A stretch of DNA of 8,186 bases from Bacteroidota bacterium (GCA_004322375.1 SCUC01000575.1:1-8186), one strand, 5' to 3'; counted from the first letter of the stretch, positions 1 to 6,682 are shown. Numbers and translations: made by a program. Notes: a model not told the origin generated them from the sequence alone.

Positions 1-991
1 CGAGAAATATGGAACCGGATGTTCCGGCTCTCGTTACCTGACTGGAACGCTCGATTTACATTACCAGCTGGAAGCACGGCTCGCAGCATACATGGGGAAA
101 GAAGCATGTTTGTTGTTCAGCACAGGGTATCAAACAGCGCAGGGAATCATTCCAACCTTAGCGCAACGCGGTGAATATATTCTCACGGATAAAGATAATC
201 ATGCTTGCATCGTAGCAGGCACGTTGATGGCAAAAGGGATGTTTGGAGAAGTAGTCCGGTATAAACACAACGATATGAACGATCTTGAACGACAAATCTC
301 GAAACTTCCGCTTCATGCCGGCAAGCTGATTGTCACAGATGGCGTGTTCAGCACAACTGGCGAGATTGTTGACCTCAATTTGTTGGTGCCGATTGCGAAA
401 AAATATAATGCGCGCATCCTTGTGGATGATGCCCATTCTGTTGGAGTGATTGGAAAGGGCGGGCGCGGCACGGCAAGTCATTTTAACCTGGAAGATGAAG
501 TTGATATGACGATGGGAACGTTCAGCAAAACGTTTGCATCGTTGGGCGGATTTGTGGTTGGAACCGAACGTGTCATTAATTACATCAAACATCTTTCTCC
601 GGCATTGATATTTAGCGCGAGCCCGACTCCCGCATCAGTTGCGGCGGCATTGGCTGCGCTCGAAATATTAGAAGCAGAACCGTGGCGCATCGAACGGCTC
701 ATTCGCAACGCGGATAAAATGCGGAAGGGTTTCAAAGAACAAGGGTTCAACGTCATTGACGGGCAGAGCGCTGTTGTCCCCGTGATTGTCGGCGATGACA
801 TGACTGCGTTCCAGTTCTGGAGATCCCTATTCGACCATGGTGTGTTTGTCAATGCGTTCATCAGTCCCGGTGTGCCGCAGGGAATGCAAATGATGCGCAC
901 GAGCTACATGGCTACCCATGAAGATGAGCATCTTGATAAAATTTTGGAACTCTTTAAAGTCGTAGGAAAAAAATTAGGGTTGATTGAATAG
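1..991 (+). CDS. spt: Serine palmitoyltransferase-like alpha-oxoamine synthase, 5'-truncated
   Basis: A PLP-dependent fold-type I enzyme of the alpha-oxoamine synthase family. SPT joins L-serine to a fatty acyl thioester, releasing CO2 and giving 3-ketosphinganine, the first step of sphingolipid synthesis in the cytosol. The reading frame is open from base 2, ahead of the first ATG at 92, so the gene runs off the left edge. 329 residues are visible, and family members are near 395-400, so roughly 65-70 are missing. Seen: [17 protein letters not shown] at the start of the visible part, VDDAHSVG at visible residues 141-148 (PLP-ring Asp and His), and [12 protein letters not shown] with the Schiff-base lysine at visible residue 176. 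The GTFSK...LGGF form and the late [15 protein letters not shown] segment resemble SPT more than KBL (glycine C-acetyltransferase) or BioF, which usually have G.LGKA or GTFGKA here. KBL-like activity is the main alternative. The next gene, a GNAT-like acyltransferase, supports the SPT reading. Confidence 0.85.
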   Translation, partial: EKYGTGCSGSRYLTGTLDLHYQLEARLAAYMGKEACLLFSTGYQTAQGIIPTLAQRGEYILTDKDNHACIVAGTLMAKGMFGEVVRYKHNDMNDLERQISKLPLHAGKLIVTDGVFSTTGEIVDLNLLVPIAKKYNARILVDDAHSVGVIGKGGRGTASHFNLEDEVDMTMGTFSKTFASLGGFVVGTERVINYIKHLSPALIFSASPTPASVAAALAALEILEAEPWRIERLIRNADKMRKGFKEQGFNVIDGQSAVVPVIVGDDMTAFQFWRSLFDHGVFVNAFISPGVPQGMQMMRTSYMATHEDEHLDKILELFKVVGKKLGLIE

Positions 992-1068
992 GAAAAGGAC
1001 CTTGACCAATTCTCTTTTTGTTCCTCTAGTTCCCCCATCGTTTTTTCATTTACCGTTCTTTTCATTCC

Positions 1069-2187
1069 ATGAGTAGCATCAGTGTTCAGCCAGTCCGCTC
1101 GAAGCGCGAGCGGACTGAATTTATCAAATTCCCCTGGAATATCTACCGTGATAATAAGTTTTGGGTTCCCCCCTTGCTTATGGATCGGAGAAAATTAATG
1201 GATACGGAAAAGAACCCATTCTACCGTCATGCAGAAGCGGAATTTTTTATCGCACGAAAGAATGGGGAGCCTGTCGGCAGAATTGCCGCAATCATCAACC
1301 ATAATCATAATAAAGAACACAACGATCGTGTCGGGTTTTTCGGCTTTTTTGAATCCATCAATGAACAAGCAGTTGCGGATGCGTTGTTACAAGAAGCAGA
1401 GGCGTGGCTGAAGGAACGGAGCATGACAATCGCGCGGGGTCCTGCCAATCCATCCGTGAATGATGAATACGGGCTTTTAATAGATGGCTTCGAGCTTCCT
1501 CCGACGATTTTGATGACATACAATCCTGAATATTACCTTACGTTACTCGAACGCGCCGGCTTCGCAAAAGCGAAAGATTTGTACGCGTATTTGTTGCGCC
1601 AGACGACAGTGTATTCAGAACGGTTTGAACGGGTAACAAATCTGGTTCGTCAAAAAACGGGATTGACGTTTCGAAGTCTCAACATGAACGATTTTCAAAA
1701 CGAAATCAAGAGAATTAAAAAAGTATATAATGGCGCATGGCAATACAACTGGGGAGCCGTGCCGATGACTGATGAAGAGTTTGATGCCCTGGCGAACGAC
1801 CTTAAACCGATAGTTGTGCCGGAGCTTGTCATCATGGCGGAGTATAAGGGAGAGCTTATCGGGTTCGGGCTTTCGCTGCCCGATTTGAATATGGCGCTCA
1901 AGTATAACAAGAAGGGGTATTTATTGCCCGGGTTGTATTGCATGTATCGTTACAAAAAATTAATAAACAAAGTACGGATTATTGTGCTTGGCGTTCTCCC
2001 TGAATATCAGAAAACCGGAGCAGCAACGGTACTGTTTTATGAAACTGCATCCCACGCGAAAAAATTAGGTTACGACTATGGTGAGGCAAGCTGGGTGCTG
2101 GAAGATAATGTGATGATGAACCGCGCTGCTGAAATGATGAATGCCGAGCTCTATAAAACGTACCGCATCTACGAAAAACAACTCTAA
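1069..2187 (+). CDS. GNAT-fold acyltransferase-like protein, candidate bacterial ceramide synthase
   Basis: A 372-residue soluble protein. The N-terminal signature FPWNIYRDNKFWVPPLL (residues 21-37) defines a family usually annotated only as N-acetyltransferase. A central conserved block, RGPANPSVNDEYG (123-135), precedes a C-terminal GNAT-like acyl-CoA-binding segment, LGVLPEYQKTGAATVL (307-322), followed by SWVLEDNVMMNRAAE (341-355). No signal peptide or clear membrane helix is seen. It lies 77 bases after the SPT-like gene on the same strand. From memory, the ceramide synthase proposed in Caulobacter is also a GNAT-like protein of about this size near spt, so N-acylation of a sphingoid base by acyl-CoA is a reasonable inference, not shown by the sequence. 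ATG 1069 is the only ATG available: the frame has a TAG at 1027-1029 and no ATG between. The start lacks a Shine-Dalgarno site and follows a pyrimidine-rich leader. A strong hairpin lies in codons 8-17. GNAT membership is fairly secure; the substrate is not. Confidence 0.8.
   Translation: MSSISVQPVRSKRERTEFIKFPWNIYRDNKFWVPPLLMDRRKLMDTEKNPFYRHAEAEFFIARKNGEPVGRIAAIINHNHNKEHNDRVGFFGFFESINEQAVADALLQEAEAWLKERSMTIARGPANPSVNDEYGLLIDGFELPPTILMTYNPEYYLTLLERAGFAKAKDLYAYLLRQTTVYSERFERVTNLVRQKTGLTFRSLNMNDFQNEIKRIKKVYNGAWQYNWGAVPMTDEEFDALANDLKPIVVPELVIMAEYKGELIGFGLSLPDLNMALKYNKKGYLLPGLYCMYRYKKLINKVRIIVLGVLPEYQKTGAATVLFYETASHAKKLGYDYGEASWVLEDNVMMNRAAEMMNAELYKTYRIYEKQL
1091..1117 (+). other. Perfect 11-bp inverted repeat inside the start of the GNAT-like gene
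   Basis: Arms CAGTCCGCTCG (1091-1101) and CGAGCGGACTG (1107-1117) are exact reverse complements around the 5-base spacer AAGCG. The structure begins 22 bases after the A of the start codon, within residues PVRSKRERT. It is GC-rich in a moderate-GC gene, so it should fold stably in mRNA near the ribosome-binding region. No T-run follows, so it is not a standard terminator. A translational brake, an operator or chance are all possible. Confidence 0.55.
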
Positions 2188-2191
2188 TGAA

Positions 2192-2197
2192 GAAGGA
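2192..2197 (+). promoter_or_regulatory. Shine-Dalgarno site of ilvE
   Basis: GAAGGA ends 8 bases before ATG 2206. It lies in the 18-base gap after the TAA of the GNAT-like gene, supporting this start and translation from a shared transcript. Confidence 0.65.
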
Positions 2198-2205
2198 AAC
2201 AACCT

Positions 2206-3132
2206 ATGCCGGTAAAAGCAGTTGATAAAATATGGATGAATGGATCTCTTGTCAACTGGAACGACGCAAAGATTCACATTCTTTCCCACGTGATTCATTA
2301 CGGTTCCAGTTGGTTTGAAGGAATTCGTTGCTATAAAACGAAAAAAGGGTCCGCTATTTTCCGTTTGGAAAAGCACCTTGAGCGCCTGTATGACTCGTGT
2401 AAAATCTATCATGCAGAAATACCGTTCACCAAGCAGCAACTTGAACATGCTATCATGGAAACAATCGTTGCAAATAAGCTGGAGGCGTGCTATATACGAC
2501 CTATTGTTTATCGCGGCTACGGCGATGTTGGCGTTAACCCGCTCAACAATCCTGTTGAAGTGACGATTGCCGTTTGGGAATGGGGAACATATTTAGGCGG
2601 CGAAGCGCTGAATAACGGGATTGACGTTTGCGTCTCCTCGTGGGCGAGGCCCGCTCCGAATACTATGCCGACTATTGCCAAAGCGGGTGGAAATTACCTC
2701 AACGCATCGCTCATCAAAAGTGAGGCGGTTAAACGGGGCTATGTTGAGGGAATCGCGCTCGATGTGCAGGGATTCGTCAGCGAGGGAAGCGGGGAGAATA
2801 TCTTCATCATTAAAAACGGCGACGTGCTTACTCCGCCGTTGACGGCAAGCATTCTTCCCGGCGTTACGCGTTCCTCGGTGATGACGCTATTGCGCAACAG
2901 CGGCTACCGGGTTATCGAGGCGCCGGTTGCCCGCGAGCTTCTCCACATCGCGGATGAAATTTTCTTCACAGGCACAGCCGCAGAGATTACCCCGATTCGC
3001 GCTGTTGACGGATTTCAAGTCGGTGAAGGTAAACCGGGACCAATAACGAAGGAAGTACAACGACAATTCTTCGACGTCGTTCACAACGGAAACGATACGC
3101 GCGGATGGTTGAAGTTTATCGGGAATGATTGA
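2206..3132 (+). CDS. ilvE: Branched-chain amino acid aminotransferase
   Basis: A fold-type IV PLP aminotransferase of 308 residues, the usual length for bacterial IlvE. It interconverts leucine, isoleucine and valine with their 2-oxo acids using glutamate/2-oxoglutarate, in the cytosol. Seen: KIWMNGSLVNWNDAKIH at the N-terminus, HYGSSWFEGIR (31-41), the PLP lysine K159 in TIAKAGGNYLNA, the cofactor-binding EGSGENIF (193-200), and FTGTAAEITP (254-263), all in expected order and spacing. The start follows a GAAGGA ribosome-binding site and lies only 18 bases after the preceding stop, so co-transcription with the GNAT-like gene is likely. No other ilv/leu genes are in view. The placement behind two probable sphingolipid genes may link it to 2-oxo acids that prime iso/anteiso fatty acids, but general amino acid synthesis is an equally valid role. 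D-amino acid transaminase and aminodeoxychorismate lyase are related, but the strong EGSGENIF and AKAGGNY match favours IlvE. Confidence 0.93.
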   Translation: MPVKAVDKIWMNGSLVNWNDAKIHILSHVIHYGSSWFEGIRCYKTKKGSAIFRLEKHLERLYDSCKIYHAEIPFTKQQLEHAIMETIVANKLEACYIRPIVYRGYGDVGVNPLNNPVEVTIAVWEWGTYLGGEALNNGIDVCVSSWARPAPNTMPTIAKAGGNYLNASLIKSEAVKRGYVEGIALDVQGFVSEGSGENIFIIKNGDVLTPPLTASILPGVTRSSVMTLLRNSGYRVIEAPVARELLHIADEIFFTGTAAEITPIRAVDGFQVGEGKPGPITKEVQRQFFDVVHNGNDTRGWLKFIGND

Positions 3133-3150
3133 CTTGAGTAGTTGGGTAAC

Positions 3151-3185
3151 TAGTACTCAGTATTTCAGAAATCAGTAGTCAGTAT
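3151..3185 (+). repeat. Imperfect direct repeat of a 13-mer
   Basis: TAGTACTCAGTAT (3151-3163) and CAGTAGTCAGTAT (3173-3185) match at 11 of 13 positions, 22 bases apart, directly before the terminator hairpin. No function is evident; it looks like AGTAGTCAG-type spacer repeats. Confidence 0.45.
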
Positions 3186-3222
3186 AAAAAAGCCGATTCT
3201 TGAAAAGGGAATCGGCTTTTTT
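3186..3222. terminator. Bidirectional rho-independent terminator between convergent genes
   Basis: The stem GCCGATTC (3192-3199) / GAATCGGC (3209-3216) is perfect, with a 9-base loop. It is extended by A6 on the left and T6-7 on the right, so both strands read a GC stem followed by a U-run. It lies 53 bases after the ilvE stop and about 100 bases beyond the stop of the polyprenyl synthase on the other strand, so it can end both transcripts. Confidence 0.9.
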
Positions 3223-3269
3223 TATTAAAACTTTACTTGTCAATTAAGCGGCATATTTGATTTTATGCC

Positions 3270-3323
3270 TGAAACGTGAAACCTGAAACACACAAACCGT
3301 TAACCAACAAACTGTCAACCAAC
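3270..3323 (+). repeat. Short tandem repeats: TGAAAC heptads and a 10-mer pair
   Basis: TGAAAC occurs three times with a 7-base period (3270-3275, 3277-3282, 3284-3289). Just after it, GTTAACCAAC (3299-3308) and GTCAACCAAC (3314-3323) form a 15-base-period pair with one mismatch, ending one base before the polyprenyl synthase stop codon. The region is non-coding and its role is unknown. Confidence 0.5.
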
Positions 3324-3324
3324 T

Positions 3325-4296
3325 CTATTTGCTTCTCTCCATAACAAACTTCACAAATTCCCTTAGCGCTTCTTTCGCATCCGAGGTTGGCAGGGCTTCT
3401 AACGCTTTGAAGGCGAGTGAAGAATAATGCTCGGCTTTCTTTGTGGCATAATCAATTCCTCCAAACTCGTAAGCGAAGTTCACAAGCTCTTGCAGCTCTT
3501 TGTTGCTTGCTCCGTTTTTAATAATTTTAATCGCTTGCTTTGAGCGGTTATTTGGAGCCTTTGCAAGCGAGTGAATGAGAGGGAGCGTGAGCTTCTTTTC
3601 CTTCACGTCTAACCCCGTGGGCTTGCCGGTGATGCTTTTTCTTCCGGTGTAATCGAGCAGGTCGTCGCGGATTTGAAACACCATCCCTAAATTTTCGCCA
3701 TACTCTTTCATTCGTTCAAGAAGAACAGGCTCTTTTGTCGCGCTTGCTGCGCCGATGCGCGTGCAGGTCGCGATGAGGGATGCCGTTTTATCAGAAATAA
3801 TTTTCAGGTAGGTCGCTTCGTCAATATCGAGGTCGCGGCTTTTTTTGATTTGTAAAATTTCCGCTTCGCTCATCCGCCGAACGGAATCGGAGATAATTTT
3901 CAGAAACTGGAAATCATCGTTATCAAGCGAGAGGAGCAACCCTTTTGCCAGCATATAATCGCCCATAAGAACGGCGATTTTATTTTTCCATACTGCATTG
4001 ATGGAGGCTAACCCCCTGCGCGTATCTGCATCATCAACAACGTCATCATGGATGAGCGTCGCGGTATGGAGGATTTCGACAAGGGATGCGCCGCGGTAGG
4101 TGCTCGTGTTGATTCCACCACATGCCTGCGCGGTAAGCATAACGAGGATAGGGCGAATTTTTTTTCCCTTTTGCTTAACAATATACCGCGCAATAACATC
4201 CACAAAGGGAACCTTCGAGCGTATCGCCCCTTTAAAGTGTTCCTCAAATTGTTCAAGCTCCTGCTTGATAGGTTCTTTTATTTCACTAAATGACAT
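3325..4296 (-). CDS. Long-chain trans-polyprenyl diphosphate synthase
   Basis: A class I polyprenyl synthetase of 323 residues, typical for the IspB/HepT group. It elongates an allylic diphosphate with isopentenyl diphosphate in the trans configuration, most often to make the side chain of menaquinone or ubiquinone. Seen: GKKIRP (44-49) binding substrate diphosphate, the first Asp-rich motif DDVVD (84-88) in HTATLIHDDVVDDADTRRG, GDYMLAKG (112-119), and the second Asp-rich motif DDLLD (211-215) followed by GKPTGLDVKEKKLTLP. The residues before the first Asp motif are small (A79, T80), as in medium- to long-chain enzymes, and not the bulky aromatics of farnesyl or geranylgeranyl synthases. Exact chain length cannot be read from sequence. 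The start ATG has no Shine-Dalgarno site; the leader is A/T-rich. It is the last minus-strand gene before the convergent terminator and sits 237 bases beyond the tatC stop, so it may have its own promoter. Confidence 0.92.
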   Translation of the reverse strand: MSFSEIKEPIKQELEQFEEHFKGAIRSKVPFVDVIARYIVKQKGKKIRPILVMLTAQACGGINTSTYRGASLVEILHTATLIHDDVVDDADTRRGLASINAVWKNKIAVLMGDYMLAKGLLLSLDNDDFQFLKIISDSVRRMSEAEILQIKKSRDLDIDEATYLKIISDKTASLIATCTRIGAASATKEPVLLERMKEYGENLGMVFQIRDDLLDYTGRKSITGKPTGLDVKEKKLTLPLIHSLAKAPNNRSKQAIKIIKNGASNKELQELVNFAYEFGGIDYATKKAEHYSSLAFKALEALPTSDAKEALREFVKFVMERSK

Positions 4297-4376
4297 TTTA
4301 TTATTTCAAAAAAATCTTTGTTGTCTGAAAGTTAGGAAGATGCTGCAAAGAATAAAGGTATTAAAGGGGTATAATA

Positions 4377-4497
4377 TCGAATTTCTAAATCCTAATATCC
4401 CTACGGGTCTTTGACTAAACAAATTCGAAATACTAAATCCAAAACTTTCGATTGCAAATTGTTTTGAGCATTATGATTTAGGATTTGTTTAGGATTT
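4377..4497. repeat. AT-rich degenerate inverted and direct repeats in the tatC-polyprenyl synthase spacer
   Basis: The 237-base spacer 4297-4533 carries no gene that I can support. It contains related words: CGAATTTCTAAATCC and CGAAATACTAAATCC as a direct pair (13 of 15 matching), TTTAGGATTT twice with an 11-base period (4477-4486, 4488-4497), AAATCCTAA (4387-4395) as the reverse complement of part of those, and CTAAACAAAT (4415-4424) as the exact inverse of ATTTGTTTAG (4483-4492). Arms face each other over about 60 bases. This could be a degraded spacer repeat; no promoter or terminator is clear within it. Confidence 0.5.
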
Positions 4498-4533
4498 TTT
4501 TTCAGGAGATATTGTTCTATGAAGCAATGAATG

Positions 4534-5322
4534 CTACCCGATAGATTGAGAAGCGTTCCTTTTCCGAACGGCAATTCCCGCTATCCAGATGCTCAGTTCA
4601 TACAAGATAAGAATTGGAAACGAGAAAACCGACATTGTGACCGGGTCGGTAGTCGGGGTTACCACAGCGGCAAGAATGAGAATCGCGACAACGGCATGTT
4701 TCCTGTAGTGTCTCATAAACGCGGGAGTGAGTATGCCCAAACGGGCGAGAAAATACGCCACCATCGGCAGCTCAAAAATCAAGCCCGAAATCAGCACAAG
4801 CTGTAGCACGAAGCTCATATATTCGTTCACGGAAATCATGTTCCTGATATCGGTGGTGCCGAAAGTCGCGAAGAACTGCAGCATATAGGGCATCATGATA
4901 AAATACGCGAACGCCACCCCTGTCATAAAGCAGAGCGAAGTAAAAAAGACGATGCTTGAGATATATTTCTGCTCTTTCGGCATCAAGCCCGGTTGAATGA
5001 ATTTCCAGATTTGATAGAGGAGCCACGGCATGCTCATAATAAGCCCGGAGACGATGACCACCATCATGTAAAACGTAATCTGTCCGTAGGGGATGGTGTT
5101 GATAAGCTCAAGAGGAGGATTTGTCAGCTTGCCGGGACGGAGGACAACTTCGATGACGAGCCAATCGGCAAAATAGCCCGCAACGGCAACGCCCACCACA
5201 ACGCCCATGAGCGCTTTCACGATACGCCAGCGCAGTTCCTCGAGGTGGTCGAGGAAGGTCATCTCTTTTTCGTCGGTGTCGTGCTCGAAATCGTCGTTAT
5301 GTTCTTCTGCTTGCTCGCTCAT
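4534..5322 (-). CDS. tatC: Sec-independent (twin-arginine) translocase subunit TatC
   Basis: A polytopic inner-membrane protein of 262 residues that forms the twin-arginine signal-peptide receptor of the Tat system, which exports folded proteins. Seen: FLDHLEELRWRI (23-34), the conserved cytoplasmic N-terminal motif; then about six hydrophobic segments near 35-52, 83-106, 120-145, 168-190, 207-222 and 228-249. FIQPGLMPKEQKY (108-120) carries the conserved F..P.L...E pattern, and VTPTTDP (221-227) precedes the last helix. The first 20 residues are unusually acidic (SEQAEEHNDDFEHDTDEKE) and lie ahead of the core motif; they are probably a flexible cytosolic tail. No TatA or TatB is encoded beside it, so those must lie elsewhere. 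ATG at 5322 is the first start in frame that retains the whole motif; there is no clear Shine-Dalgarno site. The spacer to the next upstream gene (5323-5431) holds no gene and only a weak 5-bp hairpin. Confidence 0.95.
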   Translation of the reverse strand: MSEQAEEHNDDFEHDTDEKEMTFLDHLEELRWRIVKALMGVVVGVAVAGYFADWLVIEVVLRPGKLTNPPLELINTIPYGQITFYMMVVIVSGLIMSMPWLLYQIWKFIQPGLMPKEQKYISSIVFFTSLCFMTGVAFAYFIMMPYMLQFFATFGTTDIRNMISVNEYMSFVLQLVLISGLIFELPMVAYFLARLGILTPAFMRHYRKHAVVAILILAAVVTPTTDPVTMSVFSFPILILYELSIWIAGIAVRKRNASQSIG

Positions 5323-5431
5323 GAATTATGTTAGAAAATTTCATTTGTATAGTGAAGGGCGAATGATATGTTTTAGACTATTTGTGAATTTATAATAATC
5401 CATTGAAGATTTTGCTTCATAATATACAAAA

Positions 5432-6532
5432 TCATTCTGAAAGAGTTGTTGGATACTCTAAGCCGAGGGAAAAGACTTGCAGGACACTAGTTTTTACGGG
5501 CGAGTACCAGTACGGACTTGGAGTTTCTATGGGAATGCCTGCGTAATCGAACGTCAGCCGGAGCGGAGTATCGAACGAAAGATAATTTAACGGGAAATTG
5601 ATGCCGGCGCCATAGCGAACTCTCAGGGCATCTTCTTCGCCATACGGGCTTGAATATGGATTTGTTTTTCCGCCGACCCGAAGAGAGAGTAATTCATAAA
5701 TTGTTATTTCGGCTCCTAATCCCCAAAAGAAAACGCTCTGAGAGGATGATGAGTTGACCTGAAACTTGGACTCAGCAGAGAGAAGCGCTTTGAACAGAGA
5801 TGGAGCATCTGCATCGTTTGGAAGCGTAGTAATTGCATACGAAAGCCCCATGCGCAAATATCGCGGAAGCTTAATGAAGTACTCCTTTCCGTCAAAACCG
5901 CTCCGATAACGTAAATCGGTGCCGTAATTTTGCAACGAAGCCCCGAAGGTCAGTCCATGCGTTGCCGATTCATTCGTGGAGAGATTTGCTGTAGAGAACA
6001 TTGTGCCAAGGTCAAAAAGAAAGGGAAGCGTGGTTGTCTCACTCACGGGATATGGCGCGCCGTCCAGATGAGCCTCTACTATATTATAAATTTTGCACGA
6101 AGCCCCCAGGCTGACATGGTCTCCAAGGTGATTGGAATATTTTGCCAACAGTACATGGTCATACCGGTGTATAGTGGAATACCGTCTCGGCTCGCCCCAC
6201 CAAGCAATATATTCTCCTTCATCATAGCGATTGTACAAGAGACCGAATTCACCGATAGGAGAATTGTAGCTCATGGAGGCATTATAGTATGTATGTTCTT
6301 CATCGTACTGAGAAAAATTTGCTCTTCGCGCGGAGTATCGCACAGAGAATCCGCTGTTCGCGTTATAGGATGCGGGATTGTATATGAACGAGGAAAGCGG
6401 GTCGTTCACAGCGACAAATGATTCACCCATTGCAACGCTGCGTGCGTCGCTCGGATTAAATAATGAAGACGTCTGAGCCGTACCAGCTGAAATGAACACA
6501 ATAACAATGATGATGCTTTTAAGCAGTAACAT
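5432..6532 (-). CDS. PorV/PorQ-family (FadL-like) outer-membrane beta-barrel protein
   Basis: A 366-residue secreted protein. Residues 1-19 form a signal peptide (LLLKSIIIVIVFISAGTA, likely cut before Q20). The mature N-terminus has NPSDARSVAMGESFVAV (26-42) and DPLSSFIYNPASYN (45-58), the signature shared by PorV/PorQ and FadL-type barrels. The rest is rich in alternating polar/aromatic stretches (for example YNASMSYNSPIGEFGLLYNRYDE, near 83-105) as expected of amphipathic beta strands. No C-terminal type IX sorting domain is seen. PorV itself is a shuttle component of type IX secretion, but this family has many paralogues in the Bacteroidota/Ignavibacteriota lineage whose cargo is unknown, so a secretion role is only a possibility. 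The start is well supported by AGGAGGG 7 bases upstream. It has 150 bases of spacer before it and 109 after, so it may be its own transcription unit. Confidence 0.8.
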   Translation of the reverse strand: MLLLKSIIIVIVFISAGTAQTSSLFNPSDARSVAMGESFVAVNDPLSSFIYNPASYNANSGFSVRYSARRANFSQYDEEHTYYNASMSYNSPIGEFGLLYNRYDEGEYIAWWGEPRRYSTIHRYDHVLLAKYSNHLGDHVSLGASCKIYNIVEAHLDGAPYPVSETTTLPFLFDLGTMFSTANLSTNESATHGLTFGASLQNYGTDLRYRSGFDGKEYFIKLPRYLRMGLSYAITTLPNDADAPSLFKALLSAESKFQVNSSSSQSVFFWGLGAEITIYELLSLRVGGKTNPYSSPYGEEDALRVRYGAGINFPLNYLSFDTPLRLTFDYAGIPIETPSPYWYSPVKTSVLQVFSLGLEYPTTLSE

Positions 6533-6539
6533 AACTATA

Positions 6540-6546
6540 CCCTCCT
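6540..6546 (-). promoter_or_regulatory. Strong Shine-Dalgarno site of the PorV/PorQ-like gene
   Basis: On the minus strand AGGAGGG is followed by the 7-base spacer TATAGTT and the ATG. It is the strongest ribosome-binding site in the window; most neighbouring starts lack one. Confidence 0.8.
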
Positions 6547-6573
6547 AATGGTATTTGTTAGTGAATGTGGTTA

Positions 6574-6601
6574 GCAGCCCACGATGTAAGTCGTGCGCTG
6601 C
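6574..6601. repeat. REP-like palindrome in the glyA - PorV-like gene spacer
   Basis: Arms GCAGCCCACGA (6574-6584) and TCGTGCGCTGC (6591-6601) pair over 11 bases with one C-C mismatch around a 6-base loop, TGTAAG. It is GC-rich in an AT-leaning spacer and has no following T-run on either strand, so it is not a good terminator. Size and form suit a repetitive extragenic palindrome; only one copy is in view, so family membership is inferred. A second smaller hairpin, TCCAC/GTGGA, lies at 6654-6667. Confidence 0.5.
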
Positions 6602-6682
6602 CGGCAAATCGAAACTTATTCATCGGTTTCAAATATCGTAGTTATTAATACAGTCCACTCCAGTGGAATGAGAAACTACCCT

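Noticed and set aside
158..592. 144-residue open frame on the minus strand inside the SPT-like gene
   Set aside because: It lies wholly opposite a strongly conserved gene, shows no recognisable motif, and its composition is that of an antisense shadow.
2065..2448. 127-residue minus-strand frame spanning the junction between the GNAT-like gene and ilvE
   Set aside because: It overlaps two well-supported genes and has no motif; the junction is explained by a normal 18-base spacer.
4297..4533. Small RNA or short gene in the tatC-polyprenyl synthase spacer
   Set aside because: No frame with family features, no compact terminator; the visible order is explained by degenerate repeats.
5404..5419. 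Small hairpin TGAAG/CTTCA downstream of the PorV/PorQ-like gene as a terminator
   Set aside because: Only 5 bp, and no T-run follows on the minus strand.
5930..6421. 163-residue open frame on the plus strand opposite the PorV/PorQ-like gene
   Set aside because: It has no family motif or convincing ribosome-binding site, while the minus strand has a signal peptide, a family signature and a strong ribosome-binding site.
6654..6667. Hairpin TCCAC/GTGGA after the glyA stop as a terminator
   Set aside because: The stem is 5 bp with a 4-base loop and is not followed by a U-run in the direction of glyA transcription.
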